In this document: piece after piece, positions 12,462-25,388 of the stretch
How the letters are laid out: the number at the start of each line of letters is the position of its first letter
Numbering within the stretch: the first letter of the stretch is position 1
Assembly: GCA_029204225.1 (NCBI GenBank)
Contig: CM055113.1
Location: 31,604,383 to 31,668,382 of the forward strand
Length of the DNA: 64,000 nt
Origin: Diphasiastrum complanatum
Lineage: Eukaryota > Streptophyta > Lycopodiopsida > Lycopodiales > Lycopodiaceae
Direction: 5' to 3'
Made by a program: the position numbers and the translations under genes
The notes under the pieces: generated by a model
Databases searched by the model: none
What the model was told of the DNA's origin: nothing
What the model saw: only the letters and a program-made list of their open reading frames with translations

Positions 12462-14110
12462 GTCTATGGTAAATGCCTCTCTTATAGACCCTGCGTATCC
12501 AGTGGAAAATTGCTTATGTTGAATAATTTCCTTTACATTACTACTCTCCTCCTCCTATAAAGTCCATGAAACATGAGTTGATCTTGCCCTTCTAGTACAT
12601 CTTCAGTCCACAAGTGTCTTATTTGATCAAAATCTTTTAGTTCTTCAAGGACTTGTGCATGCAAAGCTTCTAACTCATTGAAGTGCTTCCATAAATATCC
12701 ATTTCATGCCTTCTGTAGTAGTGGAATTTTCTGTTGCATTGTTCCAATTCTGAAGCCAATCTTTACTTATTAATCTTTCCGGTGGAGGAAGGGGTCATCC
12801 ACTTTGTCTCCTAGTAGACAAAAATGAATTTTATGGAGACTATGGTCAAATGGAAAATACTTAGGATGATCAGAATCTTTGACTTCCTAAGATGTTTTGC
12901 ATATCATGTGGGGATCATGCAGGGAGATCACTTCCACATATATTACACCATGGTATCTTGAAGTAGAAAAATTGCTACACTTATCCAATTCAAGATAATT
13001 GTTCATCGTCCACATCAAAATAGCTTTTAATTCAAATTCTCATAATAGGACAATAGAGAATTAGTCTTACATTCATGAATGGAACACTTTCAAATTTAGA
13101 ATACTCAAAAGGCCTCAACTTCAGTGCTCAATTAGAGAACGATATTTGTTGGTTGGCAGCTTTTCAGGTATAATTGCTCTTTTATTAGGCAACCATCATC
13201 AGCTGCGCTACCACTTCCCATTGCTACTCGCTCTACACTTCCTATTTCTCAGTCCACGGATTCTTCTCTTGCCTCCACTTCCTTACAAGGTCAATCTGTG
13301 ACCGTTGGATCAACAGTTCCAATCACAGCTGCCAAAGTTGCCCCCTCCCCCCCCCCCCCCCCCCCCCCCCCCCTCTAACACTCAAGCTACTTCACCAAAC
13401 ATGCAGGCATTCATGGATATGCTTGATGATTCTGATCCCTTGGGGGCAAATGAGATTTTTGTGATGCCTTACAGTCCTGGACCCTTTGATTCCCAATCCC
13501 CTAGAAAACGATTCGAATAATTTCCATGATGCTACGAATGTTTTTGATTTATCCTTTCAGGTCAGTCAACAAGATCAAGCAGATCAAACACCAAATACCA
13601 TCAAGGTTATCCATGCAATCAAATCACCAAAGCAGTTAGACACCACGGTGCCTGAAGAATATGAAGAGGAAGACCTCTTCGAGGAAGAAGAGCCACTGGC
13701 ATGACCTCAATGCCAAACATGCATTGCACCTGTCATTCCTACTCTTGCCACGACTTCAACACCGGTGGATTCTGGTGATGCTCTTGGTATAGTCTCTAAC
13801 CTTGCGTATGTGATCCAAACAATGCTAGATAAAAAAAAGAAATGGAATATCTTATAGTAGATTTGGGCTCGTAGAATACTTTAATCAGCCAGAAGGTGAT
13901 CCAATTGGATTGTGAACTCAAAGCTGCCAAACAGTATGAGGCAAAGTCTGAGGCCGATATGTAGAAATCCCAACAATCAGTCGAATCATTTGAAGGCTAT
14001 GTGGCAATTCTCCAAAATACACTGATGATCGTGCAAGATCAAGTGGACAAAGTCATCCAAGATGACAAACAATAGGTGTTGTTGCCTCAGGGGCAATTGT
14101 ATATGGCTAC
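12462..14110. repeat. Left arm of a long imperfect inverted repeat
   Basis: Its reverse complement matches 15,630-16,760 and 18,391-18,957 in order, with about 1.6 kb present only in the right arm. Landmarks: GAGGCATTTACC at the outer end (right arm 18,935), TCTCCTAGTAGACAAAAATG at 12,810 (right arm 18,590), a CTCAATTAGAGAACGATAT block at 13,125 (right arm 16,565), and GTTGCCTCAGGGGCAATTG at 14,080 (right arm 15,640). Coding traces on the plus strand are the end of domain X (QLENDICWLAAFQV, about 13,120-13,167), then hydrophilic Pro/Asp/Glu-rich open stretches at 13,305-13,704. Confidence 0.88.
13341..13373. repeat. Poly-C tract
   Basis: 33 bases that are all C except a T at 13,346. The right arm has only a G6 run at the matching place (about 16,359), so the tract expanded after the arms separated, or was lost on the right. 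It gives a run of prolines in one frame. Confidence 0.97.
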
Positions 14111-15629
14111 TCTTGAACAAGACTAAGAATTAGCAAATCCAACAATAGTCAAATCCAACAATTAGCAACCACAAAGAATTATGAGAGATGGAGGAGAAGA
14201 GATAGAGAGCAAGGACATTCCACATCCACTTCATAAGAGGGCCAACTTGTTTGTATTGAAATGAAAATGAAAAATGTTTTACAAACTTGAGTTTGCTGCT
14301 ATTTCTAGTAGCCAATTCTAACCTATGTCCCAAAAAATGGAGGGAACTCAATTCAAAAATTGGAGGGAACTAATTTGAATTTGCATTTTGATGGGAATCC
14401 CAATTTTATTCACTAACTTGACTTTTAGGCCCTATGACATTAAAAATCCCGCAAAAAAGGCCTAAAGTCCTTTTATTAACTTCCTAACTAATCAAATAAC
14501 TATGTAATCATCGGGTTGGACTTACACATGCAGGGTGCCATATCCCTCTCACGTATTAACTAGGGTTAGGGTTGCCTTGGGATCCGCAAACCCTCCAACA
14601 GTATCCCCCACCAAAACTAGTGGTGGTTGCGTCTGAAAGCCATTTGGACATTGTCCAGGCTATGAATCTTGATTTCCACGATCCACCAAGCATCGCAACT
14701 TGATTGTACAGTCTCCGTAGTGGTACTTGATCTTGATCAATGTCGGATGCCAGCGGAATATTTGGATCGAAAAGCCAAGTTGGAAGGCAATCATCCCATC
14801 TTGTGGATACTGACGCAAACACTGTCAAATCATTTGAAAAAAGTGTAAATTGCCTAATAGTTGCATCTAGCGAATGTCCATACTCCGTAGCATAAAATTG
14901 TAGGGCCTGGTGGAAGTCAACTAAGATGTTCCAATTGTACTTTTGGTATATAACTGGCTAGTTGGGGGTGTGGATGCTGACTTGTGCCACTAGAATTCTG
15001 AACTCCTTCCACTTGTTGCATCATGGCATTGGCACATAATATGGATCTATCCGCAATTGGTAGGATCTGGCAACACGATGGAATCTGGAGCATTTTCAAA
15101 GACTGTCTTTCACCATGTTGGTTGCTCTCCCAAGGCTGCTAGTTTGTCAAATTTTTGCCGGCCTCAATCTCTGAGGTCTTGAACTTGATCACCCAACCAC
15201 CCCTTGAGGACTCATGTGGATGTTGCTATAGAAATGCTTGGATCTGGTCCTCGATGGTGATCGACTTCTAAAATAATGGCCTGGCCCTAGAAGTAGATGG
15301 ACCTTATTCCATGGCCTATGCATTTGGTGCTACGTCTTCTTGAGTACCGACAGATCCCCCTTGATCCATGCTTCTATCCAATCCTCCCCGGTCTTGTTGC
15401 TGAGGTAAGAGTTGTGGGATAACCAAAAATTGAAGCTATACGTTTTAGTTTATCAAATCGTTCTTGAAATCCTACCAATGAAGGTTGATAGGTTTCAACC
15501 TTTCTGAATAGGTATCGGATCTCATCCGGTGAAACTAGAAGATCAGGTACTTGCGTCTAGAGATAAGTATCGCGTTCAAGTGTGGTCGCATCCAATTCAC
15601 CTTGAAGGCACTATCGTTCAAGTGCAGCC
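14111..15629. other. Spacer between inverted arms
   Basis: Single-copy relative to the arms. No domain I can name. There are minus-strand open stretches (14,556-14,828; 14,917-15,099) in a style similar to retroelement Gag-like hydrophilic protein, but no motif. A TAGGGTTAGGG word at 14,561 is too short to count as telomeric. Confidence 0.45.
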
Positions 15630-16405
15630 ATATACAATTGCCCCTGAAGCAACAACACCTATTGTTTGTCATCTTGGATGGCTTTGTCCACTAGATCTTG
15701 CACTGTCATCAATGTATTCTGGAGAATTGCCACATAGCCTTCAAGAGATTCAATTGATTATTGGGCTTTCTTCATATCGGCCTCAAACTTTGCCTCATAC
15801 TGTTTGGCAACTTTGAGTTCACAATCCAATTGGATCACCTTTTGGCTGATTAAAGTATTCTCTGAGCCCAAATCTACTATACAATATTCCATTCCTTTTT
15901 TTATCTAGCATAGTGTGGATCACACACGCAAGGTTAGAGACTAAACCAAGAGCATCACCAGAATCCACCGGTGTTGAAGTGGTGGCAAGAGTAGGAATGA
16001 TAGGTGCAATTCATGTTTGGCATTGAGGTCGTGCCAGTGGCTCTTCTTCCTCAAAGAGGTCTTCGTCTTCATATTCTTCAAGCACCGCGGTGTCTAACTG
16101 CTTCGGTGATTTGATCGCATGGATAACCCTGATGGTATTTGGTGTTTAATCTGCTTGATCTTGTTGACTGACCTGAAAGGATAAATCAAAAACATTCGTA
16201 GCATCATGGAAATGATCAGAATCCTTTTTTAGGGGATTGGAGATCAAAGGGTCCAGGACTCTAAGGCATCACAAAAATCTCGTTTGCCCCCAAGGGATCA
16301 AAATCATCAAACATATCCATGAATGTCTGCATGTTGGTGAAGTAGCTTGAGTGTTCGGGGGGCAGGTAGCTTTGGCAGCTGTGGTTGAAACTGTTAATCC
16401 AACGG

Positions 16406-17149
16406 TCACAGACTGACCTTGTAAGGAAGTGGAGGCGAGGGATGCATCCGTGGACTGAGAAATAGGAAGTGTAGAGTGAGTAGCAGTGGGGCGTGGTAGT
16501 GCAATTGATGATGGTTGCCTAATAAAAGAGCAACTATACTTGAAATGCTGCCAACCAATAGATATCGTTCTCTAATTGAGCACTGAAGTTGAGGCCTTTT
16601 GAGTATTCTAAATTTGAAAGTGCTCCATTCATGAATGTAAGACTGATTCTCTATATTTTTTTGTCCATTTTTTAATGCAGACTCATCTAACTTAAGAACA
16701 ACTATCAACTTGTTATTTGCAGTCTCATTTGTAATACCATAAAATTCTATTATGAAGGTTTCTAATCGATTAATGTCAATAAACAAATGGTTGGAATTGT
16801 CAGAAGCTAGACATTCTCCCTTCGATCAATACACCTCATTAATTCAAAAATGGAATATTTTTTTCGTGCCTTGGTTTAACATGTTTTTTTTTCTTCTAAG
16901 ATGAAATATTTGTGGTATTGCAAAAAAATTTAGATCTACCTGTGCAAATGCTTCTTGTATCATCTTAAACATTCTAGCATATGCTTCTCTACTGATGCTA
17001 GAAAAATCACATGCCCCCTGAAATAATGTAATGTCTAGTATTTTTCCAACTTCAGGTGAAAAAATCAGATCCAAATGACCTAATTTATCCCTTTGATCTT
17101 TAGCTAATTTAAATAGCACATCTAGTTTCACTACCAATGTCACAATCAT
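16406..17149 (-). pseudogene. 'Domain X' protein fragment, unrecognised family
   Basis: I do not recognise this protein. Minus-strand translation reads AYARMFKMIQEAF...HLRRKKNMLN (about 16,844-16,980), then LFIDINRLETFIIEFYGIT and NNKLIVVLKLDES (about 16,680-16,790). In a shifted frame it ends QLENDIYWLAAFQV (about 16,525-16,565). The same order of blocks occurs on the plus strand at 22,906-23,560 (AYATIFKLIREAF; LFVDLNHLLRYIVTFYDIT; KIIIVLKLDES; QLENDIWWLAAFQ). That shows a real conserved protein, broken in both copies. It lies head-to-head with Transposase_21 at 17.9 kb, an arrangement that could fit a second CACTA gene; this is inference. Confidence 0.6.
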
Positions 17150-17899
17150 GCATTAACTACACATAGAAGATGAAAACTTAATAGAACTTGTCATAAACAC
17201 TTAGATATTATATGCTACTATCCCTATTCATGCAACAGCCATATAATACACACATGTGTGGATTCATAGACATAAAAAAATCAACATTCTACACACAAGA
17301 TCTCATTATATATCACCACCAAAATTGCAAGAGATTGATGTAGAAACCAAAAGAGATATCTACCATAAAAATTAATGAGAGAAAAAGAGAGAGGTCAATT
17401 TTTCCCACACTTCTATGCATATTTATAGTAGCCTCTTGACCATCTATATCATCTTTTCTAAGCTTATCAACTTATAGGTATTTCTAAGTACTTACTAGAA
17501 GACCTAGACTAACTTGACTAGATTCGATGTATATGAATTAGCCAATAACTAGAGGTCTATATGCGACCTTATCAACTTGCCTATCAACTTCATTCATAAT
17601 GCTATTAGTAATTGAAGCCTTAATTTTATTCGTTATGTCATTGTTAACAATGATTCCATAGACTTAACATTTAAAATAGAATCTAATGATTTTCCAATGG
17701 AAATTTCAATGGCCAAATGGTCTTTAACAACCAATGTAGCTTTGGATAGCAATATCATGTTCAAAACAACTCATTATATCGATTGCAATACATCACAAAA
17801 AATAAAAAAAAGTTAAAATAAATAACTGATAAAACTAGTGATTGCATTGAATTAAAAAGTTCAAACAATATCGAACTAAGAATGTCCACGATATCGATA

Positions 17900-18690
17900 A
17901 GATGCGCAAGGAACAACATTCCATCAAAGGTTGCACGCCATTTTCCAATGTTACCGTGTATCCAACATATGTTTCATTGCAAGTCCTTGGCTGAATTGAT
18001 GAATTGGAATGCTAGAAATAGATTCACTGATGGTGCATGAGAATACCATGTGATAGTATTGCTAAAAATTTAAAACACGTTGATAACGAGTGGGATATAT
18101 TTTGTACAAAGCCAAGACATTTGATACTTGGGTTGGTTGTTGACAGTGCTCATCCTCATGGCCATCGATCTTCTGCTCGGACAACATGGCTAGTGACGCT
18201 TGTGAAATACAACATACCTCCATGCTTGGCAATGAAAAACAGTCGTCTTTTATTTGCTCTCATCATTTGTGGTCGTTATAAGATAAAAAACATAGATGTC
18301 TATCTTGAACCTATTATTGAGGAGTTGCAAATTCTTTGGACAGGGATTCGTGTGTATGCCATTTCATGTCCTATTATGAGACTTTGCTATTTTGATGTGG
18401 ACAATGAACGATTATCTTGAATTGGATAAGTGTAGCAATTTTTCTACTTCAAGATACCATGGTGTAATATATATGGAAGTGATCTCCCTGCATGATCCCC
18501 ACATGATATGCAAAACATCTTAGGAAGCATAGATTTTGATCATCCTAAGTATCTTCCATTCGACCATAGTCTCATAAAATTCATTTTTGTCTACTAGGAG
18601 ACAAAGTGGAGGACCCCTTCTTCCACCAGAAAGATTAATAAGTAAAGATTGCCTTGAGAATTGGAACAATGCAACAGAAAATTCCACTGC
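17900..18690 (+). pseudogene. CACTA TNP2 transposase fragment, Transposase_21
   Basis: About 17,940-18,420 reads as the Transposase_21 core: a KSLAELMNWNARNRFTDGA block (17,982-18,038), then PRHLILGLVVDSAHPHG, then KYNIPPCLAMKNSRLLFALI, then IDVYLEPIIEELQILW. The family pattern is (R)LGL..DGF.PFG ... YNLPPW.CMK ... L.PG ... NDIDVYL.PLI.EL..LW. Stops and frameshifts interrupt it, and the later part (18,530-18,640; DFDHPKYLPFDHSL) is in other frames. It shares the right arm with domain X. No intact transposase is present in the window. Confidence 0.85.
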
Positions 18691-18957
18691 TACAGAAGGC
18701 ATGAAATGGATATTTATGGAAGCTCTTCAATGAGTTAGAAGCTTTGGATGCACAAGTCCTTGAAGAACTAAAAGAATTTGATCAAATAAGACACTTGTGG
18801 ACTAAAGATGTACTAGACTCTAGGGCAAGATCAACTCATGTTCCATGGATTTTATAGGAGGAGGAGAGTAGTAATGTAAAGGAAATTATTCAACATAAGC
18901 TATTTTCCACTGGATACACAGGGTCTATAAGAGAGGCATTTACCATAGGCAACAGAT

Positions 18958-19493
18958 CTGTCCTGATTTTGATCGCACAATAGTTAACAATAAAGATGGT
19001 TGATATCTCTATCCTCTCGCACTTCCTTAAGGAGCATGATATCTATGCTCTCGCACTTCCTTAAAGAGCACACAAAGGCCATCCCTACTGCACCATCCCT
19101 ACTGCACTTTCCTCACTGTTGAGACACAAGCTTTGTTGAACAGAATAGGACGGAAATGGAGGAAATATTCGAAGAGGGAAAAGAGGGCCAACGTGCAAAT
19201 TCTTGAATGCCCATTAGATGCATGCATGGGGAGGAGTGCCATGGTTTATGTTTCTCATACATGCATCCCCCTCCCCATCATTTTTACTTGAGAAAAAGTG
19301 TATGCATGGGTGAGGGGAGGAGGATGCATGGGCGCACCCATACACATGCGCAAAACTGTACATAAGTTTAAATATATACATAGATACTACTAAAGAGTGC
19401 CCGTCATTGAAGGCAATGGTGGCCGATCTAGGCGACGGCCAATGATTTGGAAATTGAGTATCTCATTGACGGGCGATGATTTTCCAAGAGACT
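18958..19493. other. Intergenic, no gene recognised
   Basis: Contains a short direct duplication (CTCTCGCACTTCCTTAA...GAGCA at about 19,013 and 19,048) and a TGCATGGG-rich patch at 19,200-19,340. Nothing coding. Confidence 0.45.
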
Positions 19494-21233
<1,740 letters not shown>

Positions 21234-21797
21234 TGATCCAAAAATCTTCATTTTGGTGAAAGCATTGGTGCTAGAGTCACTTTGAATAAGGGCAATCTTT
21301 TCTAATAGTTTACTTGTGATGTTGAGGTTCAGATTAGTGTGTAAAGTTCAGATGTACTTCTCACACATGTGAGAGGCTGTTGGAGTTGTATTTCACCAAA
21401 ACTTTGTGTTTTTTCAATATTTGAGCTTCAAATAAGTTGTGTAGAGTGAAACTAGTGATGTGCTTATGAAAAACCATTGTTTCCATTATAGATTTGATGA
21501 GTGAATGGTGCTAGAATCTTATTAAACCTACAAATCCTTGTGAGAGGTTTGAGGCTTATGTTTTTTAGTTTAAGAGTGAAACTAAAACCAATTTTAAACA
21601 CCATAGAAAGGCATTGGCACTTCCAAAAATCAAATCCAAGATTCTAAGTGAATATATTGTGTAGAATACACTCTCCCAAATCTTTTTGACTTCAAGATCA
21701 TTATAGATCTTGCTTCTTGAGTCTAGTGAGATCCAAGAGAGTAGCATTTTAGCTAAATTTTGAGAAAGGAAGAAGGGAGAGCCTTTGAATAGTACAT
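21234..21797. other. Probable 5' leader of the copia fragment
   Basis: No coding potential. It lies directly 5' of the copia gag and presumably includes its leader; a 5' LTR edge is not identifiable. Confidence 0.35.
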
Positions 21798-22905
21798 TTG
21801 TTGTACTTGTTACTAGATAGAATGGGTTCAATTGGAGCCTGTCTTCTTGAGGCTAGTGAAAGGCTAACTTCTAATAATTATTCAACTTGGAAAGTAAGAA
21901 TGGAGTCACTACTTGTGCTCCAAGATATGTTTGATCTTGTCATAGGAGAGGAAGAAGAACCTCAAGGAGGGCAAGATCAAGCGAGGTACAAAAAGAGAGC
22001 TGGACTAGCATTACATTGCTTGAAAATGAATGTTAGTAATGAACTTCTAAAGGAAGTGGCATCTTGTACCTCGGCCAAGGAGGCATGGAACTAACTTAAA
22101 GAAATTTATGAATCCAAAAATACCTCTAGAGTGCTTATGATTAGAAACAAAGTTCTTCAAACCATTAGAGGGAGTGATGAGAGTGCTCAAGAGTATGCCT
22201 TGAGAATAAAATCTCTCAACAAAGAACTTTCCATCCTTAGTGAGGGTATTCATGATGATGAACTTGTTCAAATCATTTTGAATGGTCTTGAAGATGAGTT
22301 CTCCAATCTTGTACAAAGCTTTGCTATTCAAGATGCACTACCTTCCATTGACAAGCTCCATAGTGTGCTTGTGGCCGAGGAGAGTAGGATCCTTCATGTC
22401 AAGCAAAGAATTGGATCCTTAAAGTTGCATGATGGTAATGAGAAGGCCAACTTCTCAAGCAAGGGAAAGGCAAAGTCAAAGAAGAAGATCCAATGCAAGG
22501 AGACCAAGAATGATGATCAACCATCAAGCTCCAAAGGTGGAAAGAAGAACAAAGCCAAACTCAAGTGCTTCTTTTGTAGAAAGAAGGGGCACTTTGCATC
22601 TGAGTGTTTCAAGAAGAAGAATGCACAAGGAGAGAGAAAACAAGGCAACCTCACTCTTGAGGAAGATGAGGATGAAGTGGATTCATCATTGATGGCTTCT
22701 ACATCAACATCAAAGAGCTACTCAATGACACATGGTGGATTGATAGTGAGGCTAGTTCCCACATGACATTCTAAAAGGATTTTTTCTCAACTCTTGTACC
22801 TTTTGTAGGTTGTAAAAAGTCTATTCTAACAGCAGTGATTAAGAATGTAGAATAGATGGAGTGGGAACTATTCCCTTAAGTCTTGGATCCTTTAAAAAGG
22901 CAGGG
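21798..22905 (+). pseudogene. Ty1/copia gag with zinc knuckle and start of protease
   Basis: Plus-strand Gag from ATG 21,822 (MGSIG...) with NYSTWKVRMESLL and MNVSNELLKEV, as in plant copia Gag (UBN2 type). An in-frame TAA at 22,092-22,094 interrupts it, and the frame then resumes (LKEIYESKNTSRVL). The zinc knuckle CFFCRKKGHFASEC at about 22,567-22,608 is complete (C-x2-C-x4-H-x4-C). The protease start follows in another frame, with DSG changed to DSE (WWIDSEASSHMTF) and a stop after it. Homology ends near 22,905, where it joins domain X. It is clearly related to the Gag of the young element at 26.5 kb and to the fragment at 1-1.8 kb. Confidence 0.88.
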
Positions 22906-23560
22906 AAGCATATGCAACAATATTTAAACTAATTAGAGAAGCTTTTAAGCAAGTTCAAATTAGAAAAGTCCCAATCCCTAGGACATATCACTTGAAGAAA
23001 GAGAGAGATACATTAAACATAGGTATGCATAAGATCACTGGAACTCCATTTCATATTGAAGAGGTGTATGAAACTGATGGCAGATCGATATTCTATAATT
23101 CATCAAAAAACTTATTTGTTGATCTAAATCACTTGCTGAGATACATCGTCACATTCTATGATATAACCTATGAAAAGGTGAATGGCAAAATAATCATAGT
23201 ACTTAAGTTAGATGAGTCGAAAATTGTGAAAGGGTAGAAGATGGAGAGGGTTAGTATAACTCTCATGAATGGTGCTCTATCACAAACAGAGAACCAAGAA
23301 GATTTTAGATTTAGTGTCCAGTTAGAAAATGATATATGGTGGTTGGCAGCATTTCAAGTAACTAGCCTCATTATTACATTACATTCATTGAACAGTATTA
23401 ATTCATTGTAAACTAAGTCTGATTAATTCTTTGGACAGGTGCTGAAGGAGGATCACGATATATTATCATGGATATTCTCAAGGACATCTCGTGTTCATTC
23501 GCTTGTTCGACAACACGGGTCGCTCTCGCATTTGCCCGTACATATCCCACACGTGTGAAG
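22906..23560 (+). pseudogene. 'Domain X' protein, C-terminal part with intron
   Basis: Second copy of the unrecognised domain X. Exon 22,906-23,357 reads AYATIFKLIREAF, HLKKERDTLN, LFVDLNHLLRYIVTFYDIT, VLKLDES and QLENDIWWLAAFQ, with one in-frame TAG at about 23,236. A GT-AG intron (GTAACTAG at 23,358; GGACAG before 23,439) leads to a short last exon (VLKEDHDILSWIFSRTSRVH...) that ends TGA near 23,560. It is cut on the 5' side by the copia fragment. It lies about 400 bases upstream of, and on the same strand as, the histone-like/Ulp1 unit, so both probably belong to one older element. Confidence 0.6.
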
Positions 23561-23810
23561 TGACAAGGCAACATGTGTCGCTCTCGCATTTGACAGTACA
23601 AATTTCACACGTGTGACAGGACGTTGTTTCGCACGTGCGAACCGTGATATAAAATCACAAACTTCGATAAATTTTTCACTTTTTTTTTGCTCCGCATATC
23701 GCACTTGTGCACGACCTTCACAATAGATATTCCTACTACCACCTTCCATGCGCACAGGTCCGATACGTCTGCCTACGTGTCTCCCCGTATCGCACTTGTG
23801 CGTCTTTTGT
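23520..23810. promoter_or_regulatory. Cluster of CACGTG-type and GCACTTGTGC palindromes
   Basis: Within 260 bases upstream of the histone-like ORF there are CACACGTGTG at 23,548-23,557 and 23,606-23,615, CGCACGTGCG at 23,630-23,639, and GCACTTGTGC at 23,701-23,710 and 23,792-23,801. A CGCTCTCGCATTTG word is also repeated at 23,520 and 23,579. CACGTG is the plant G-box core bound by bHLH/bZIP factors (established knowledge). A promoter role here is inference from position and density. Confidence 0.45.
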
Positions 23811-23955
23811 CTAAACTAATCTCTCTCTCATATTCTCCTCATACAGGTCCGATATACTGTACATTCTGTCCATATATATCGGTCCTCTGCGACTTCTTTA
23901 TCATCCTTCCCTGCTCATCCTAGCCATCACGCACAAGTCCGCTATCCCATAGTAC

Positions 23956-24591
23956 ATGTCCATGGATAGGAGAAAGCAGACAAGGAGGGACTTCTTCTCT
24001 CTTGGCTCATCCTCAGCTCCTGCAATTGCCATTACACCTCTCGCTAGACCTAAAATGCGCAACCGCAACAAGTGGCTCTCTGAGATACGCAAGTATTAGA
24101 TATCAACCGCTCTGTTGATCCTAAGAGCTCCATTCTGCCGTGTTGTCCGAAACATAACAAGAAATGATCTCGGACAGCTGGTTAGATTCACACCCAGTGC
24201 TCTTCAGTGCCTTCAGGAGGCTGCTGAAGATTACATTAGCCTTTTTTTTAAAGAGGTAGACACCACAGATTCTATGAAACCTATTTCGGACTCAATTGTA
24301 GATAATGTTGCTGTTAATAATGCTGTAAATATAGCTATATATGTTTTGGATACCTCTTCAATTCCTGTAGATACTACATATCCACCACCTCCTCCTCCTC
24401 CTCCTCCAAATTTTTATACATATGTAGATTCGGATGATTATCTTAAATTTGAGAAAGACATATCCGATGCTATAGATACAATTGGTACTCCTTTTTGTTT
24501 TAGACTAGAAGAACTTAATTTTAGTATTAATTTTAGAGTTCTAGATTGCTTGGTCTCAAAGACAGACGGGCTTCTATCAGTGATTCTGTGA
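23956..24591 (+). pseudogene. Histone H3/CENH3-like segment with proline linker
   Basis: From ATG 23,956 a basic tail leads to NRNKWLSEIRKY, then TAG (24,097-24,099) where H3 has Gln or a similar residue, then STALLILRAPFCRVVRNI, and RFTPSALQCLQEAAEDY...LFF. These align block by block with the H3 alpha-N ([20 protein letters not shown]), alpha-1 (FQRLVREI) and alpha-2 (ALQEACEAYLVGLF) helices. Loop 1 is one residue longer than in canonical H3, and EAAEDY together with the APF motif is closer to plant CENH3 (family patterns from memory). After alpha-2 the similarity stops: loop 2 and alpha-3 are missing. The frame continues through an acidic stretch and nine prolines (about 24,382-24,408) and meets the Ulp1 region by a frame change near 24,546. 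With its stop it is not expressible as one protein today. Confidence 0.72.
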
Positions 24592-24729
24592 TAGAGTCCG
24601 GGCTTACACTCTTGCAATATGACATTGCAAGATATTCATCCAATGAGTTGCTGGTGCTGAGTAACTTTCTGTTTCAAGCCTTCAAGGAGAATAATGACAC
24701 ATTGTCACAGTGTCTGACAAGTGGATTCA

Positions 24730-25376
24730 TGTGAAAATTGTCAACATTTCCTTGTCTAGTTTTAGGCCAAAATTGCTAAAAATGGCACATAGTTTAGGAT
24801 CTGACTTTTCACACGTGTGAAACAGGTCTAGATATTTTTAGTAAGTGTATTTTTTCAGTATGAAGAAGTGTCAAACTTCAAGACCTTCGAAATGAGTCCA
24901 TTTTCATGTATTTTGGACATATATGCCAATTTTACCTATATAGGGCATATTTTAGGTAAGGAGGGTCTAGAGAGAGGAGAGAGAGTCATCTCTCTCAGCT
25001 ATATATAGCAGGTAGGCCGTGGAGAAACAGGTTGGAGCAGATCCATTGTATTCATTTGCTTAATGAGAGATTTTTCTATTGGGTTCTCCTTCCATTGTTG
25101 GCATTGTGTAGTGATTGAGTTCAAGCTTTGTGTGTATGATCTTAGGTGCTTTCCAAAAGTGGTAGGCTGATGTATTATGGACTGTATAATGCTATTTTGG
25201 GCCGCACTTGATGTTTATGGAAGTTTCCATTTGTGATAAATGCTTTTTGATCAAGTTCTTTGCATTCTAGGTAGCATAGAATGTGTTGCCAATTCCTAGC
25301 TTATGTAGTTTGGAGTGCAAGCATTCAAGCCAATGATCTTGGAGTTTAGATCCACTTAGGATCTGTATTTTTCACA
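24730..25376 (+). repeat. 5' LTR of the young element
   Basis: Begins TGTGAAAATTG and ends TTTTTCACA, with near-palindromic TGTGAAAA/TTTTCACA ends. It contains the G-box palindrome CACACGTGTG at 24,810-24,819, a TATA-like CTATATATA at 24,999-25,007, and a GAGAGAGGAGAGAGAG stretch just before it. The CACACGTGTG motif matches those upstream of the histone-like ORF. Confidence 0.95.
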
Positions 25377-25388
25377 TGGTATCAGAGC
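25377..25388 (+). other. Primer-binding site, initiator tRNA-Met
   Basis: TGGTATCAGAGC directly after the 5' LTR with no spacer. It is the complement of the 3' end of plant initiator tRNA-Met, the usual primer for copia elements. Confidence 0.93.

Larger units (their letters stand above)
15630..18957. repeat. Right arm of the long inverted repeat, with extra 1.6 kb
   Basis: Inverted partner of 12,462-14,110. The segment 16,760-18,390, absent from the left arm, carries most of domain X (minus) and the first half of Transposase_21 (plus). The left arm is therefore more likely a deleted copy than the right arm an interrupted one, since the extra DNA contains the contiguous coding parts. Confidence 0.85.

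Noticed and set aside
13305-13704. Pro-rich ORF over the poly-C tract as a possible gene
   Set aside because: The proline run is produced by a C homopolymer inside an inverted-repeat arm; the other arm lacks it and both arms are frameshifted.
22131-22766. A separate host zinc-knuckle gene
   Set aside because: It is the continuation of the copia gag after a single in-frame TAA; the Gag blocks on both sides of the stop line up with the intact Gag at 26.5 kb.
23956-24591. A working CENH3 or H3 histone gene
   Set aside because: There is a TAG inside alpha-N and the alpha-3 helix and loop 2 are missing; it lies among transposon remains.
25377-25388. tRNA gene at the TGGTATCAGAGC site (also 37,752)
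   Set aside because: It is only the 12-base complement of a tRNA 3' end next to an LTR; no cloverleaf follows. I saw no tRNA or rRNA gene in the window.
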